From Acidaminococcus hominis (GTDB lineage: Bacteria; Bacillota; Negativicutes; Acidaminococcales; Acidaminococcaceae), in NCBI RefSeq assembly GCF_900291475.1, contig NZ_OLMM01000004.1, positions 62,001 to 126,000 on the forward strand: a stretch of 64,000 bases of DNA. Direction: 5' to 3'. The stretch's first letter is position 1; each line of letters starts with the position of its first letter. Under the pieces are notes generated by a model. The model did no database searches, was not told the origin of the DNA, and saw nothing but the letters and a program-made list of their open reading frames with translations. The position numbers and the translations under genes were made by a program. Positions 55,598 through 64,000 of the stretch are shown here, one piece after another.

Positions 55598-56265
55598 AAT
55601 TCTTCCGCCTCCGAGCGCCGGATATAAAAGGGATCCATGCCAAAATAGCTGTGGAGTTCTCCGGGCACGTACTGGGCTGCACCCAGAATGGCCACCGAGG
55701 ACCCTCTGGGCAGCCGGGCACTGCTGGGGGCCAGGGAAACAAAGGGGCAATTGTCCAAAAGGGGAACCCGCTGGGTTTCTCCCATAAGAATGGCCGGCAG
55801 TTCCTGGGCATTGAGAAGCGCACCCACTTCCTTGCCCGGCACAATCTGCACCGGTTCCACTTCCACCATTTTACCCTCCTGCCACTGGTACCGCCCCAGG
55901 TACACATTCCCCTTTTGGGCGTCCAGTACCGGCGCCAGAAGGACCCCTTCCACCGGCAGATTATAGGCAATCACCTGCAGGGTATCAACGGCCACCAGGG
56001 GCAGGTTCAAACTGTAGGCCAGGGCTTCCGCCGTAGCCATGCCAATGCGCAGGCCCGTAAAGGAACCGGGACCCCGGCTTACGGCAATGAGCTCCAGTTC
56101 CTCTTTGGTCACCTGGGCCAGGGTGAGCAGCTGCTCCAGCTGGGGTACCAGACCCTCCGAATGGGTGAGCCCCACGTTGATGTCCACTGCTCCCAGAATT
56201 TTATCGTCTTTTGCCACCGCCACGGAGCAGACCCGGGTGGAGGTATCAATTCCTAATGTCAGCAC
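55570..56265 (-). CDS. tsaB: tRNA t6A biosynthesis protein TsaB
   Basis: A 231-residue partner of TsaD in t6A synthesis. It opens with LGIDTSTRVCSVAV and has SEGLVPQLEQLL and the SRGPGSFTGLRIGMATAEALA signature. It lacks a full catalytic site, as expected, and acts in a complex with TsaD and TsaE. It overlaps tsaE by 7 bp and rimI by 28 bp, so the operon is tightly packed. Confidence 0.96.
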   Translation of the reverse strand: MLTLGIDTSTRVCSVAVAKDDKILGAVDINVGLTHSEGLVPQLEQLLTLAQVTKEELELIAVSRGPGSFTGLRIGMATAEALAYSLNLPLVAVDTLQVIAYNLPVEGVLLAPVLDAQKGNVYLGRYQWQEGKMVEVEPVQIVPGKEVGALLNAQELPAILMGETQRVPLLDNCPFVSLAPSSARLPRGSSVAILGAAQYVPGELHSYFGMDPFYIRRSEAEELWEKRHPKA

Positions 56266-56723
56266 AATTCTTCAACCTTTCTTGCCAAAGCTTCGTAATG
56301 TTCCCCATGGGGAATCAGCCGGGCTTCCCGTCCGTTGTCCTTCCGGAGCAGCTGGATTTCCAGATTTTCCGGGGGCATCTCTTCCGGGAACAGCTCGGCC
56401 CATTCGATGAAGGTCACCCCATCGTAACCGGCGTATTCGGAAAAGCCGATGTCTTCCAATTCTTCCTCCCGGTTGATCCGGTACAAATCGAAATGTTTTA
56501 CGGACAGGTTCTTTCCCTTATAGATGTTCATCAGGGAAAAAGTGGGAGAGGTCACTTCGGCCGGATCCACCCCCAGGGCTTTGGCGGCTGCAATCACCAG
56601 ACAGGTCTTGCCGGCTCCCAGGTCTCCATTGAGGAGTACCACGTCACCGTCCGTCAGCAGGCTGCCCAAATGGGTGCCCAGGGCTGCGGTTGCCGCCTCA
56701 TCCGGGCAATACAGGGTTACCAT
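56259..56723 (-). CDS. tsaE: tRNA t6A biosynthesis ATPase TsaE
   Basis: A 154-residue small P-loop ATPase that resets the TsaBD complex. Walker A is GDLGAGKT, and SPTFSLMNIY plus HFDLYRI are family marks. I use ATG 56723 with AAGGAGG upstream rather than a start at 56744, which would overlap that site. It is the first gene of the operon; I see only a weak promoter (TTGTAT near the pckA terminator). Confidence 0.95.
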   Translation of the reverse strand: MVTLYCPDEAATAALGTHLGSLLTDGDVVLLNGDLGAGKTCLVIAAAKALGVDPAEVTSPTFSLMNIYKGKNLSVKHFDLYRINREEELEDIGFSEYAGYDGVTFIEWAELFPEEMPPENLEIQLLRKDNGREARLIPHGEHYEALARKVEELC

Positions 56724-56780
56724 GATTTTTCCCTCCTTCAGCACGGGCTGCGCCTAGCGCAGGTTCCCGTAAATACAAGA

Positions 56781-56806
56781 AAAGGGGCTGCAGTGCACAG
56801 CCCCTT
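56781..56806 (-). terminator. Terminator after pckA
   Basis: AAGGGGCTG pairs with CAGCCCCTT, followed on the minus strand by TTTTCTTGT. Confidence 0.85.
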
Positions 56807-56814
56807 GCGTCGTC

Positions 56815-58377
56815 TTATTTATCCAGAGTAGGACCAGCGGAAGCAATGTCTTCCGTTACCTCACCAGCAAATTTCTTGAAGTTTTCCTGGAACAGGCCGG
56901 CCAGTTTGGCACAGGTCTGATCGTAGGCTTCCTTGTCTTCCCAGGTGGACCGGGGATCCAGCACTTCGTCCGGCACGTTGGGGCAGGACTTGGGCACAGC
57001 CACGTTGAATAACGGCATGGTGGTCCAGCCTTCCTTGCCCAGTTCACCGTCCAGGGCTGCGTGGATCATGGCCCGGGTGTAGGCCAGTTTCATCCGGCTG
57101 CCAACCCCGTAGGGGCCGCCGGTCCAGCCGGTGTTCACCAGGTATACGTTGGTCTCATGCTTGGCAATCCGTTCCCCCAGAAGCTTGGCATAGGTCAGCG
57201 GAGGCAGGGGCAGGAACGGTGCGCCAAAGGCCGTGGAGAACGTGGCCTGGGGTTCCGTAATGCCCCGTTCGGTACCGGCAACCTTGCTGGTATAGCCCGT
57301 CAGGTAGTGGTACATGGCCTGCTCCTTGGTGAGCTTGGAGATGGGAGGCAGTACCCCGAAGGCATCAGCCGTCAGCAGGATGATGTTCTTGGGATGGGTG
57401 GCCATGCTGGGCAGCTTGGCGTTGGGAATATAGTTCAGGGGATAGGCTACCCGGGTGTTTTCCGTAATGGTCCGGTCGGAGAAGTCAGGAGCCCCGGTCT
57501 TGGAATCCACCACCACGTTTTCCATCACGGCGCCGAAACGCACGGCATGGAAAATCTCCGGCTGGCTGTCTTCGGTCAGGTCGATGCACTTGGCATAGCA
57601 GCCGCCTTCGATGTTGAATACCCCGTTATCTCCCCAGCCGTGTTCATCGTCACCAATCAGGGAACGTTTGGGGTCTGCGGACAGGGTGGTTTTCCCGGTG
57701 CCGGACAGGCCAAAGAACAGGGCTACGTCGCCCTTGGGGCCCTCATTGCAGGAGCAGTGCATGGTAAGAATGTTCTGCAGGGGCAGCAGGTAATTCATTA
57801 CAGAGAAAATGGATTTCTTCAGTTCGCCGGCATAACGGCCGCCGCCGATGAGCACCACTTTCTTGTCGAAGTTCAGAATAATGAAGGTTTCAGAGTTGGT
57901 GTGGTCCAGTGCCGGTTCTGCTTCCACATCCGGCAGGGAGATGACGGTAAAGTCTTCCTGAACAGTGCTGGGTTCATTGGATTTAATGAACAGCTGGTTC
58001 ACGAATACACTCTGCCAAGCCATCTGGTTGATGAACTTTACCCGAATCTGATACTTGGGATCGGCACCGGCCTTCACGTTGTTCACGTATACCCGGTGGG
58101 TCTTGATATAGGCTTCGCACTTGGCGTAAATCCGGTCAAAGGTTTCCTGGCTGCAGGGCTGGTTGTTGGTCCAGCTGACCACATCATGGGTCAGAGGTGT
58201 GTCCACAATGAACTTGTCCTTGGGAGAACGGCCGGTATGGGTACCGGTAGTTACCCGCAGCGCGCCCGTATCAGAAAAAGTACCTTCTCCGTTGCGAATG
58301 GCTTCTTCAATGAGCTCACGCACGCTTAAATCTCTGACTACTTCTTTTGCTTCCGCTAACAATCCCGTACTGATCAT
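56815..58377 (-). CDS. pckA: Phosphoenolpyruvate carboxykinase (ATP)
   Basis: A 520-residue ATP-type PEP carboxykinase, which interconverts oxaloacetate and PEP with ATP/ADP. The P-loop is GLSGTGKTTLSADPKR, the metal/substrate loop is IGDDEHGWGD, and other family segments are TGRSPKDKFIVD near the start and NTGWTGGPYGVGSRM. In anaerobes it can run toward oxaloacetate to fix CO2 and make ATP. Length is usual. GGAGAGG precedes ATG 58377 at ten bases, and a strong promoter lies 65-95 bp upstream. Confidence 0.98.
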   Translation of the reverse strand: MISTGLLAEAKEVVRDLSVRELIEEAIRNGEGTFSDTGALRVTTGTHTGRSPKDKFIVDTPLTHDVVSWTNNQPCSQETFDRIYAKCEAYIKTHRVYVNNVKAGADPKYQIRVKFINQMAWQSVFVNQLFIKSNEPSTVQEDFTVISLPDVEAEPALDHTNSETFIILNFDKKVVLIGGGRYAGELKKSIFSVMNYLLPLQNILTMHCSCNEGPKGDVALFFGLSGTGKTTLSADPKRSLIGDDEHGWGDNGVFNIEGGCYAKCIDLTEDSQPEIFHAVRFGAVMENVVVDSKTGAPDFSDRTITENTRVAYPLNYIPNAKLPSMATHPKNIILLTADAFGVLPPISKLTKEQAMYHYLTGYTSKVAGTERGITEPQATFSTAFGAPFLPLPPLTYAKLLGERIAKHETNVYLVNTGWTGGPYGVGSRMKLAYTRAMIHAALDGELGKEGWTTMPLFNVAVPKSCPNVPDEVLDPRSTWEDKEAYDQTCAKLAGLFQENFKKFAGEVTEDIASAGPTLDK

Positions 58378-58441
58378 TTTTCGTTAACCTCTCCTATTTC
58401 CCCATGGGACCGCCAAAGTCCGCATATTTTGTATACCGTAA

Positions 58442-58470
58442 ATTATATGACATTTTCCGTTATCTGACAA
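58442..58470 (-). promoter_or_regulatory. Promoter of pckA
   Basis: On the minus strand TTGTCA (58465-58470) and TATAAT (58442-58447) with a 17-bp spacer, near consensus. Confidence 0.8.
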
Positions 58471-58539
58471 TAAGCCAACTGAAGACAATTTATCTACTAT
58501 TTCATAGGTAATAATTATATTTCCAATTCCTACCTATTC

Positions 58540-58578
58540 AATAAAATAAGGCTGTGAAGTTCGTTTCACAGCCTTATT
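58540..58578 (-). terminator. Terminator of the acyl-CoA dehydrogenase transcript
   Basis: AATAAGGCTGTGAA pairs perfectly with TTCACAGCCTTATT (58545-58578), followed on the minus strand by TTATTG-rich sequence. Confidence 0.85.
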
Positions 58579-58734
58579 CAGCCATAAATACCAGGTCAGG
58601 ACCTGCACGCAGACAGGCCTTGCCCATTTTTTAACGGAAAAGCAGCCATCAATTATAATTTTTACTTTTCCATTTCTGACGCCATTCCAACCCACTCCAG
58701 CGGGCGGCAGCCGTCAAAACGGGATACATTATAT

Positions 58735-59868
58735 TTAGTACAAAATCTTGTTGGCAATAACCATCCGTTGGATTTGGTTGGTGCCTTCGTAGATTTGCAG
58801 AATCTTGGCATCACGCATTTTCTTTTCCATGGGATAGTCTTTCATGTAGCCGTAACCACCCATAACCTGCAGGGCATCGGTAGCCACTTCCATGGCCACA
58901 TCGGAGGCAAAGCATTTGCTCATGGCAGCTTCCTTGCCAAATTCCACGCCCTGGTCACGCATCCAGCAGGCTTTCTGCACCATCAGACGGGCAGTTTCTA
59001 CCTTCATGGCCATATCGGCAATCATTGCCTGTACCATTTGGAAGGAAGCGATGGGCTGGCCAAACTGTCTTCTTTCCCGTGCGTAGTGGGCAGCCAGATC
59101 CAGGCAGGACTGGGCCAGACCTACAGCAACGGAGGCTACGAAAGGACGGGCGGAATCCAGGGTTTCCATGGCAATGCAAAAGCCTTGGCCTTCCCGGCCT
59201 ACCCGCATGGATTCAGGAACGATAACGTCTTCCAGAATCAATTCGCAGGTGTTGGAGGGACGAATGCCCATTTTATCTTCTTTGCGGCCTACGCTGAAGC
59301 CCGGAGTGCCTTTGGGAACGATAAAGCAGGTCAGTCCGCGGATACCGCCGGATTTCCGGGTATTGGCGAACACCAGGTAGCTGTCGGCAATGCCGCCGTT
59401 GGTGATGAACACCTTTTGGCCGTTCAGGACATAGTGGTCCCCGTCTTTAACGGCTTTGGTGGCTACTGCGCCTGCATCGGAACCGGCACCCGGTTCGGTC
59501 AGGGCAAAAGCAGCCAGCTTGCCTGCGTTCAGCAGGTCGCATTGGTATTTTTTCTGTTCTTCATTGCCAGCAATCAAAATGGGATAAGAGGCCAGAGCAT
59601 TGGCAGCAATGGAAGTAGCCACACCGGCGCAGCCCTTGCCCAGTTCTTCATAAATCATGGCAATGGTAATGCTGTCCAGTCCCGGGCCGCCGTATTCTTC
59701 CGGGACTACCAAGTTCAGCAGTCCCATATCACCGGCGATTTTGAAAATTTCCGGTCTAGCGTGGTTTTCCCGATCCATTTCTTCCGTATAAGGAACAATT
59801 TCCTTATCAACGAAGTCTTTGACTATGGACTTTAATTCTAATTGCTCTTCGTTTAACGCGAAATCCAT
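58735..59868 (-). CDS. Acyl-CoA dehydrogenase family protein
   Basis: A 377-residue FAD enzyme that oxidises an acyl-CoA at the alpha-beta bond, passing electrons to ETF. Family marks: FALTEPGAGSDAGAV and FITNGGIADSYLVFA (flavin and substrate contacts), RRQFGQPIASFQ and the catalytic-base segment ILQIYEGTNQIQRMV. In a glutamate fermenter a role on butyryl- or glutaryl-type CoA esters is plausible, but nothing seen fixes the chain length. AGGAGG precedes the start. A hotdog thioesterase-like gene lies 58 bp upstream and may be co-transcribed. Confidence 0.93.
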   Translation of the reverse strand: MDFALNEEQLELKSIVKDFVDKEIVPYTEEMDRENHARPEIFKIAGDMGLLNLVVPEEYGGPGLDSITIAMIYEELGKGCAGVATSIAANALASYPILIAGNEEQKKYQCDLLNAGKLAAFALTEPGAGSDAGAVATKAVKDGDHYVLNGQKVFITNGGIADSYLVFANTRKSGGIRGLTCFIVPKGTPGFSVGRKEDKMGIRPSNTCELILEDVIVPESMRVGREGQGFCIAMETLDSARPFVASVAVGLAQSCLDLAAHYARERRQFGQPIASFQMVQAMIADMAMKVETARLMVQKACWMRDQGVEFGKEAAMSKCFASDVAMEVATDALQVMGGYGYMKDYPMEKKMRDAKILQIYEGTNQIQRMVIANKILY

Positions 59869-59926
59869 AAGAGAGCCTCCTGTTTTATGGCGTAGCCTAG
59901 TATTTTAGTTGTTAATCTTCATTATT

Positions 59927-60364
59927 TTACCACTGATTGGGTATTTCGTCAAAATGCCCCACCACAAACATGGTGCCCGTTACATCCACCATTTTTTTGC
60001 CCTCGGGGTCGAAGATTTCAACCCGGCAAACCAGGGTGGAACGGCCTTTATGTTCCAGATGTGCCTTGGCAATAATTTTTTCCTTGGCAGAGGTGTTGCT
60101 GATAAAGTTGATGGAGGAAGAAAGGGTAACTACCTTGTCCCCAATGCTGTAGCCCACTGCCCCCATGGCCGTATCCGCCAGGGTAAAGAGGGCTCCACCA
60201 TGGACCACGCCATACCGGTTCCCGTGCTTGGCCGGGTCCACCGCCATGCTCAGCTCGCAGCGGCCGCATTCCACTTTTTCCAGTTTCACATCTGCCAATT
60301 TCATAAATGCATTTTCGTCAAATTTCTTTTCCATCCAACCTGGGATTTCTGCAGCAGTTAACAA
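59927..60364 (-). CDS. PaaI-family hotdog thioesterase
   Basis: A 145-residue single hotdog-fold protein with the PaaI signature GVVHGGALFTLADTAMG, including the catalytic Asp, and a typical last strand (VDVTGTMFVVG). It would hydrolyse acyl-CoA esters. I choose TTG 60364, eight bases after AGGAG, because the GTG at 60373 overlaps that site; three residues are at stake. Its position just before an acyl-CoA dehydrogenase gene fits CoA-ester metabolism. Confidence 0.88.
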   Translation of the reverse strand: MLTAAEIPGWMEKKFDENAFMKLADVKLEKVECGRCELSMAVDPAKHGNRYGVVHGGALFTLADTAMGAVGYSIGDKVVTLSSSINFISNTSAKEKIIAKAHLEHKGRSTLVCRVEIFDPEGKKMVDVTGTMFVVGHFDEIPNQW

Positions 60365-60416
60365 TTTCTTCACTCCTATCTCTGAATTTTCAATAATTTT
60401 GTTTCAAAAAATCAAT

Positions 60417-61001
60417 TTACAGTATATACACGTGTACCCGCCGACGGCCCCATTGAAGCGCCTGTCCGCGGTTGGAAAATGCCAAATCTATTTTGTTGCC
60501 CTTGATGGCGCTGCCGATATCGGCGGCAATCCCTTCCCCGTACCCCATCACATACATCCGGGTACCTAGAGGAATAATCAAGGGATCTACAGCAATAACG
60601 CCTTTTTGCATGGGAATGCCGGTATAGGTCACACCCGTTACGCCCGGGTCAGTGGGACTATAGCCCGTAGTTTCCATGGTCCAAAGTTTTCGGTAGTGGC
60701 CAAAACTCAGGCCGCTTTCCTTACTCATCAAATTGTAGACGGACCAAGTAACAGCTCCTGTCTGCTGTTTTTTGTGTTTGCGTTGGAAGGTCTTAACGGC
60801 ATTCATTGTATCGGTCCCAAACTCTCCATCTATCTCGCCCTGGTATATATCCAGCTTGGACAACATAGCTTGTACTTCTTCCACTTTGCGGCCCTTAGCA
60901 CCCAAGACCGCCACCGGTGGAACGGCAGCGGCCTGAGCAGTCAGGGACAGACTGAGGAGAAGCAGGAGCGTCAGCAGGAGACCTGTGGTCTTATGGTGCA
61001 C
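60417..61001 (-). CDS. Exported 3D-domain cell-wall protein with peptidoglycan-binding domain
   Basis: A 194-residue exported protein: signal peptide (1-24), a peptidoglycan-binding domain 1 (about 30-90, GRKVEEVQAMLSKLDIYQGEIDGEFG) and a C-terminal 3D domain (GYSPTDPG, ADIGSAIKGNKIDLAF with the three Asp). Such proteins are probable lytic transglycosylase-like enzymes of the Sps/YuiC/RpfB type. The start is GTG 61001 with AGGAGG nine bases upstream. It is 31 bp after glutamine synthetase, so it may be read through from there. Confidence 0.9.
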   Translation of the reverse strand: MHHKTTGLLLTLLLLLSLSLTAQAAAVPPVAVLGAKGRKVEEVQAMLSKLDIYQGEIDGEFGTDTMNAVKTFQRKHKKQQTGAVTWSVYNLMSKESGLSFGHYRKLWTMETTGYSPTDPGVTGVTYTGIPMQKGVIAVDPLIIPLGTRMYVMGYGEGIAADIGSAIKGNKIDLAFSNRGQALQWGRRRVHVYIL

Positions 61002-61032
61002 GCTTGGCAGCCTCCTTTTCTAGCAGTCTAAC

Positions 61033-62952
61033 TTACAGAATGTTTTCTGCGTAATCCTTATACAGTTTTTCCAATTCTTCCATTTTCTTGTCCATAGCCA
61101 GCTGCAAATCGGAAGCCTTGTCATAGTCGCCTTCGGTCAGGGCTTTGGACAATTGGGTGAACATGGATACGTTGGTATCGGTGTTCTTGGCAATGATAAC
61201 CCGCAGTTCCTGGACTCTCTGCCACATACCGTCATCCCAGGCAGTGCTGCCTTCGGTGGTTTCGTGCAGGGGTTTCATGCTGGCAATTCTGTTTCTGTAA
61301 TCCGGAATGATGTGGGTCAGCAGTTCGGTCTTCCATCTGATCAAAGCGCCTTCCTCGAAGGATTTCAGATACAGCGGTTTCAGAATATCGCCTTGGGTCA
61401 GCACGGCTACCTTTTCCGGATAAGCATCAAAGGCTTTCATGTTTTCCCAAACGGTTGCAGGCGGTTTGCCAAAGTATTGATCCCGTTCTTCCGGGGTAAA
61501 GTCTTCGAACACATCGTCTTCAGAACGATAGGCTCTGTCTTTTTCCAGGTAGAAGCCTTCTTCCCCAGCAGTCTTGGACAGTTCCTTTTCCAGTTCCTTG
61601 GTGGACTTGCCGGAAGCCAGGGCAGCCTTGATGCCGTCCAGGGCAGCCAGGTAGAAGCCAGCCAGGGCCAGGTAGGTGTTGGTGAAGGGGTTGGGAGCAC
61701 GCATTTCCACACGGGTAGCCTTGGGATTGTCGATATCCCGGATCAGGCCGGCCAGGATGGTTCTGTTACGGGAAGGAACATCCGGAGCCTTGCCGATGGA
61801 GGTTACGATGCAGATAGGAGCTTCAAAGCCAGGTCTCAGTCGTTTGAAAGCATCGGTGGTGCAGGAAACGATGGGGTTCAGCACTTCGTAGTTCTTCAAA
61901 AGACCCATCAGGGCGCCAAAGCCGATGGCGGACAGGAAGTCAGCCTTCATATCGGAGGGGCTCATGATATTCACGAATTTGCCGTCCTTCAGGATGGCGC
62001 CGAAACCAACGTGGGTGTGTTCGCCGCTGCCGGCAACGCCCACAATGGGTTTGGCCAGGAAGGATACTTCCAGGCCGTTAGCACGGAAGATTTCCTTAAC
62101 CAGGGTACGTACCAGAATTTCGTTATCGGCGCATTGCAGGCCGGTGGAGAATTTCCAGTCGATTTCCAGCTGTTCGTTAACGTGGGTCATGTTGCCGTTG
62201 GCATCCAGTTGACCTCTTACGCCGCCCACTTCTTTGTGGCCCATTTCCGGTTCCAGGCCATAGTAGCCCAGCACTTCAACGGCTTGTTCCAAAGCGGTAC
62301 GCACGTTGCCGCGGGTACGGGCCCAGTATTGTTCCTGCATGATCTGGGAGGAAGACAGGGCAGTTTTGTCCACGTCTTCGGTAGGAGTCTTGACCCAGAA
62401 TTCCAATTCGGTAGCGCTGGTAAAGGTTACCTTTTCTACGTCCTTGGGATCAAAGGCCAGACCAGGAACCGTGCCGGCAGCCAGCATGGCTTTGTGGATT
62501 TCGCTGGAAACGTATTCCAGGGATTTTTTCAGCAGGTAACGGGAATCCACGAATTCACCGTTGTGCAGCAGGAAGCAAGGTACACGCAGGGTGCCCACCA
62601 GTTTGCCGGTTTCAGCATCCACGTGTTCAATATTGTAGTCAACGAACCAGTTTACGGACAGGTCAGCAACCATATCTACACGGGCATCGTTCAGGGAAGC
62701 AACGCCGGGCAGTACTACGGAAGAACCGTCGGTTTGGGCCGTATGGCTGTACAGCATGGTTTCCATATCATCCAGCAGCAGGGAAATAGGCACCTTTTCA
62801 TCCGTATCGTTGCCGGCAAAGTCAATGCCCATGAAAGATACGAATTTGATTTCAGGATGATTATTCAGCAGAATACGCAAAGTTTCCGGTGTCAATTCAC
62901 TGTGTTTAATCACATAAAGCAGGTCGTCTTGATACATGTTGGTTTTATACAT
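61033..62952 (-). CDS. Glutamine synthetase, long atypical form
   Basis: A 639-residue member of the glutamine synthetase family, longer than the ~450-residue type I enzyme. The beta-grasp part is at the N-terminus (IKFVSFMGIDFAGND). The catalytic part has ATELEFWVKTP (metal Glu), NEQLEIDWKFSTGLQCADN, GVAGSGEHTHVGF, RTILAGLIRDIDNP and RVEMRAPNPFTNTYLA. A helical C-terminal extension of ~130 residues ends in Lys/Glu-rich coil. It makes glutamine from glutamate and ammonium; the form is shared by several gut Firmicutes but I cannot assign it confidently to a standard type. AAGGGGA precedes the start. Confidence 0.9.
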   Translation of the reverse strand: MYKTNMYQDDLLYVIKHSELTPETLRILLNNHPEIKFVSFMGIDFAGNDTDEKVPISLLLDDMETMLYSHTAQTDGSSVVLPGVASLNDARVDMVADLSVNWFVDYNIEHVDAETGKLVGTLRVPCFLLHNGEFVDSRYLLKKSLEYVSSEIHKAMLAAGTVPGLAFDPKDVEKVTFTSATELEFWVKTPTEDVDKTALSSSQIMQEQYWARTRGNVRTALEQAVEVLGYYGLEPEMGHKEVGGVRGQLDANGNMTHVNEQLEIDWKFSTGLQCADNEILVRTLVKEIFRANGLEVSFLAKPIVGVAGSGEHTHVGFGAILKDGKFVNIMSPSDMKADFLSAIGFGALMGLLKNYEVLNPIVSCTTDAFKRLRPGFEAPICIVTSIGKAPDVPSRNRTILAGLIRDIDNPKATRVEMRAPNPFTNTYLALAGFYLAALDGIKAALASGKSTKELEKELSKTAGEEGFYLEKDRAYRSEDDVFEDFTPEERDQYFGKPPATVWENMKAFDAYPEKVAVLTQGDILKPLYLKSFEEGALIRWKTELLTHIIPDYRNRIASMKPLHETTEGSTAWDDGMWQRVQELRVIIAKNTDTNVSMFTQLSKALTEGDYDKASDLQLAMDKKMEELEKLYKDYAENIL

Positions 62953-63280
62953 GTTTGATTTCCCCTTTCCCTCTTTGGCCCATTGGCTAGCATGCTCAGA
63001 TTCATTTGAGCGGGTTGAACGGGTGGTCCCGTCCTTTGTTATTTTCTTTTAAGTACTTCTGAATTACATGGCTTATTATAGCACACCGCTTTTCATTAAG
63101 CTAGTAAGAAAAGCAATTTTTTCGAACTTTTTTCTTTCTGATTTTCTCTATGTTCGTAAATTCTTGTCTATTTCCTGAATTTGTCGGTGTTTCAGAGTCA
63201 TTTGTCCTTCTAAAAATGAATTTTCCGAACAATACATGGTTTCCCATGGCTAACTATTCCCGTCTTCCGCCGTCAGCTCT
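62953..63280. other. Leader and promoter region of glutamine synthetase
   Basis: This AT-rich stretch holds the glutamine synthetase promoter and a ~115-nt leader. I see no recognised riboswitch and no clear terminator for the DUF3870 gene upstream. Confidence 0.4.
63075..63083 (-). promoter_or_regulatory. Extended -10 element of the glutamine synthetase gene
   Basis: On the minus strand TGCTATAAT, an extended -10, lies ~125 bp upstream of the start; no clear -35 is present. Confidence 0.55.
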
Positions 63281-63616
63281 TCACTTTCCCTGGGCCTGGC
63301 GGTAATGGGCCAGGGCATCCCGGTAGGCGGCCAGGATGGCCCTGCTGGAAGAACCGTAGTACCGGTCCTGTATTTCTGCCTCCAGGAAGGCTGCATCTTT
63401 TTCCAGAAAATGGTGCATAAATATGTTTTTCACGAATTTCCGGGTCAGCTCCAGGGTGGCGTTGCAGTCCACATCCAGGATTTCCCCGGTACCGGCCGCT
63501 ACCTCAAAGGCCAGGTAGAAGGTCCCGTAGATCCGGGTAATGGCGTTGTCCGAGGTGGTCCGGGCTTCCCCGGTAAAGTACAGGGTGCGCTGCTTTGGCG
63601 CCGGTTTTTCTGCCAT
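63281..63616 (-). CDS. DUF3870 domain protein
   Basis: A 111-residue protein matching the DUF3870 family, of unknown function. Recognisable are LYFTGEARTTSDNAITRIYGTFYLAFEVA near the N-terminus and CNATLELTRKFVKNIF in the middle. It has no membrane segment or signal. GGGGAGG precedes ATG 63616, and the gene begins 3 bp after the stop of the serine hydrolase gene, so they form one operon. Confidence 0.85.
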   Translation of the reverse strand: MAEKPAPKQRTLYFTGEARTTSDNAITRIYGTFYLAFEVAAGTGEILDVDCNATLELTRKFVKNIFMHHFLEKDAAFLEAEIQDRYYGSSSRAILAAYRDALAHYRQAQGK

Positions 63617-63619
63617 GGT

Positions 63620-64000
63620 CTAGGCCTCCCCTTCCGTAATGTGGTCATAGACCAGTTTGCCAAGGGTGCCCAGGGTCCGCTTGCCCGTCAGGCTGTCCGG
63701 TTGCTGCTGGGTCAGGACGGCCAGAATATAGGGATGGTCCGGCAGGAGAAAAATGCCGCAGTCATTTTCCACGCCCTTGAGGTCCCCGCATTTGTGGGCC
63801 AGGGGCACGTCTTCCGGCAGGTACCGCTGGAGCCGGTCCCCCTGCTGCTGCCGCTTGAGCATTTCCAGCATGGTTTTGCTTGCGTGGGGACTTACCAGAG
63901 TGCCTTCGTAGATGCCCCGGAGAAGAAGCACCAGGTCGTCGGCGCAGGTCCAGTTATCCCGGCCGGCGTCCCGGGCTGCGCTGTCCATCATTTTCCGGCC
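63620..64000 (-). CDS. Serine hydrolase/class A beta-lactamase-like protein, C-terminal part
   Basis: The last 126 residues of a protein that continues past the right edge; the frame is open to base 64000. RKMMDSAARDAGRDNWTCADD and HKCGDLKGVENDCGIF resemble the C-terminal half of the beta-lactamase2/serine hydrolase family, with HKCG where beta-lactamases have the KTG triad. The Ser-x-x-Lys active site would be outside the window, so activity cannot be judged. Confidence 0.75.
   Translation of the reverse strand, partial: GRKMMDSAARDAGRDNWTCADDLVLLLRGIYEGTLVSPHASKTMLEMLKRQQQGDRLQRYLPEDVPLAHKCGDLKGVENDCGIFLLPDHPYILAVLTQQQPDSLTGKRTLGTLGKLVYDHITEGEA

Larger units (their letters stand above)
58378..58734. 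other. Intergenic region between acyl-CoA dehydrogenase and pckA
   Basis: These ~357 bp hold the pckA promoter and leader, the terminator of the upstream acyl-CoA dehydrogenase unit, and a ~155-nt transcribed tail after the dehydrogenase stop. The tail includes a small CAGGTC/GACCTG hairpin (about 58593-58606). No reading frame is supported. Confidence 0.5.

Noticed and set aside
57061..58329. 422-codon frame opposite pckA
   Set aside because: Antisense shadow of a strongly codon-biased gene.

Overview
The window looks like chromosome from a diderm Firmicute of the Negativicutes, most likely Acidaminococcus or a close relative; the genus is my inference. A two-partner secretion system requires an outer membrane, yet the gene content is otherwise Firmicute-like (PcrA, ThiW, Rrf2, a DUF3870 protein). 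Glutamate and organic-acid genes fit an amino-acid fermenter: a GltS-type transporter, a long glutamine synthetase, ATP-type PEP carboxykinase and an acyl-CoA dehydrogenase.

Positions 1-18886 (minus) hold a tpsB-tpsA pair. The exoprotein frame is open for at least 5,732 codons and leaves the window at base 1. Most of the other open frames in this stretch are shadows of this one gene. Positions 18887-21598 carry no convincing protein gene but two unusual non-coding loci: a cluster of related, hairpin-rich ~150-nt elements (19690-20265), and a ~0.9-kb plus-strand locus (20604-21503) with its own promoter, many hairpins and a clean terminator, which I read as a large structured RNA.

Positions 21599-31138 are transport and organic-acid metabolism: a GltS and HpcH/HpaI-aldolase pair with a LysR regulator, an NhaC-type antiporter, an SLC13 transporter behind a chorismate mutase-ACT protein, a tartrate/D-malate-type dehydrogenase and a radical SAM protein. 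Positions 31139-37606 look like a stress and protein-modification region: a FliB-like protein, six tandem universal stress proteins (one with an internal TAG), two tandem class M (SirTM-like) sirtuins that both lack the catalytic histidine, and a divergent Rrf2 regulator sharing overlapping promoters with the sirtuins.

Positions 37714-64000 are mostly housekeeping: pcrA-ligA, a TIM-barrel isomerase-like protein, a four-gene ABC importer with two paralogous binding lipoproteins, an M48 protease and FkbM methyltransferase pair, thiW, sbcDC, the tsaE-tsaB-rimI-tsaD operon, pckA, an acyl-CoA dehydrogenase with a hotdog thioesterase, glutamine synthetase followed by a 3D-domain cell-wall protein, and the start of a DUF3870/serine hydrolase pair at the right edge. 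No tRNA, rRNA, CRISPR array or intact insertion sequence was seen.
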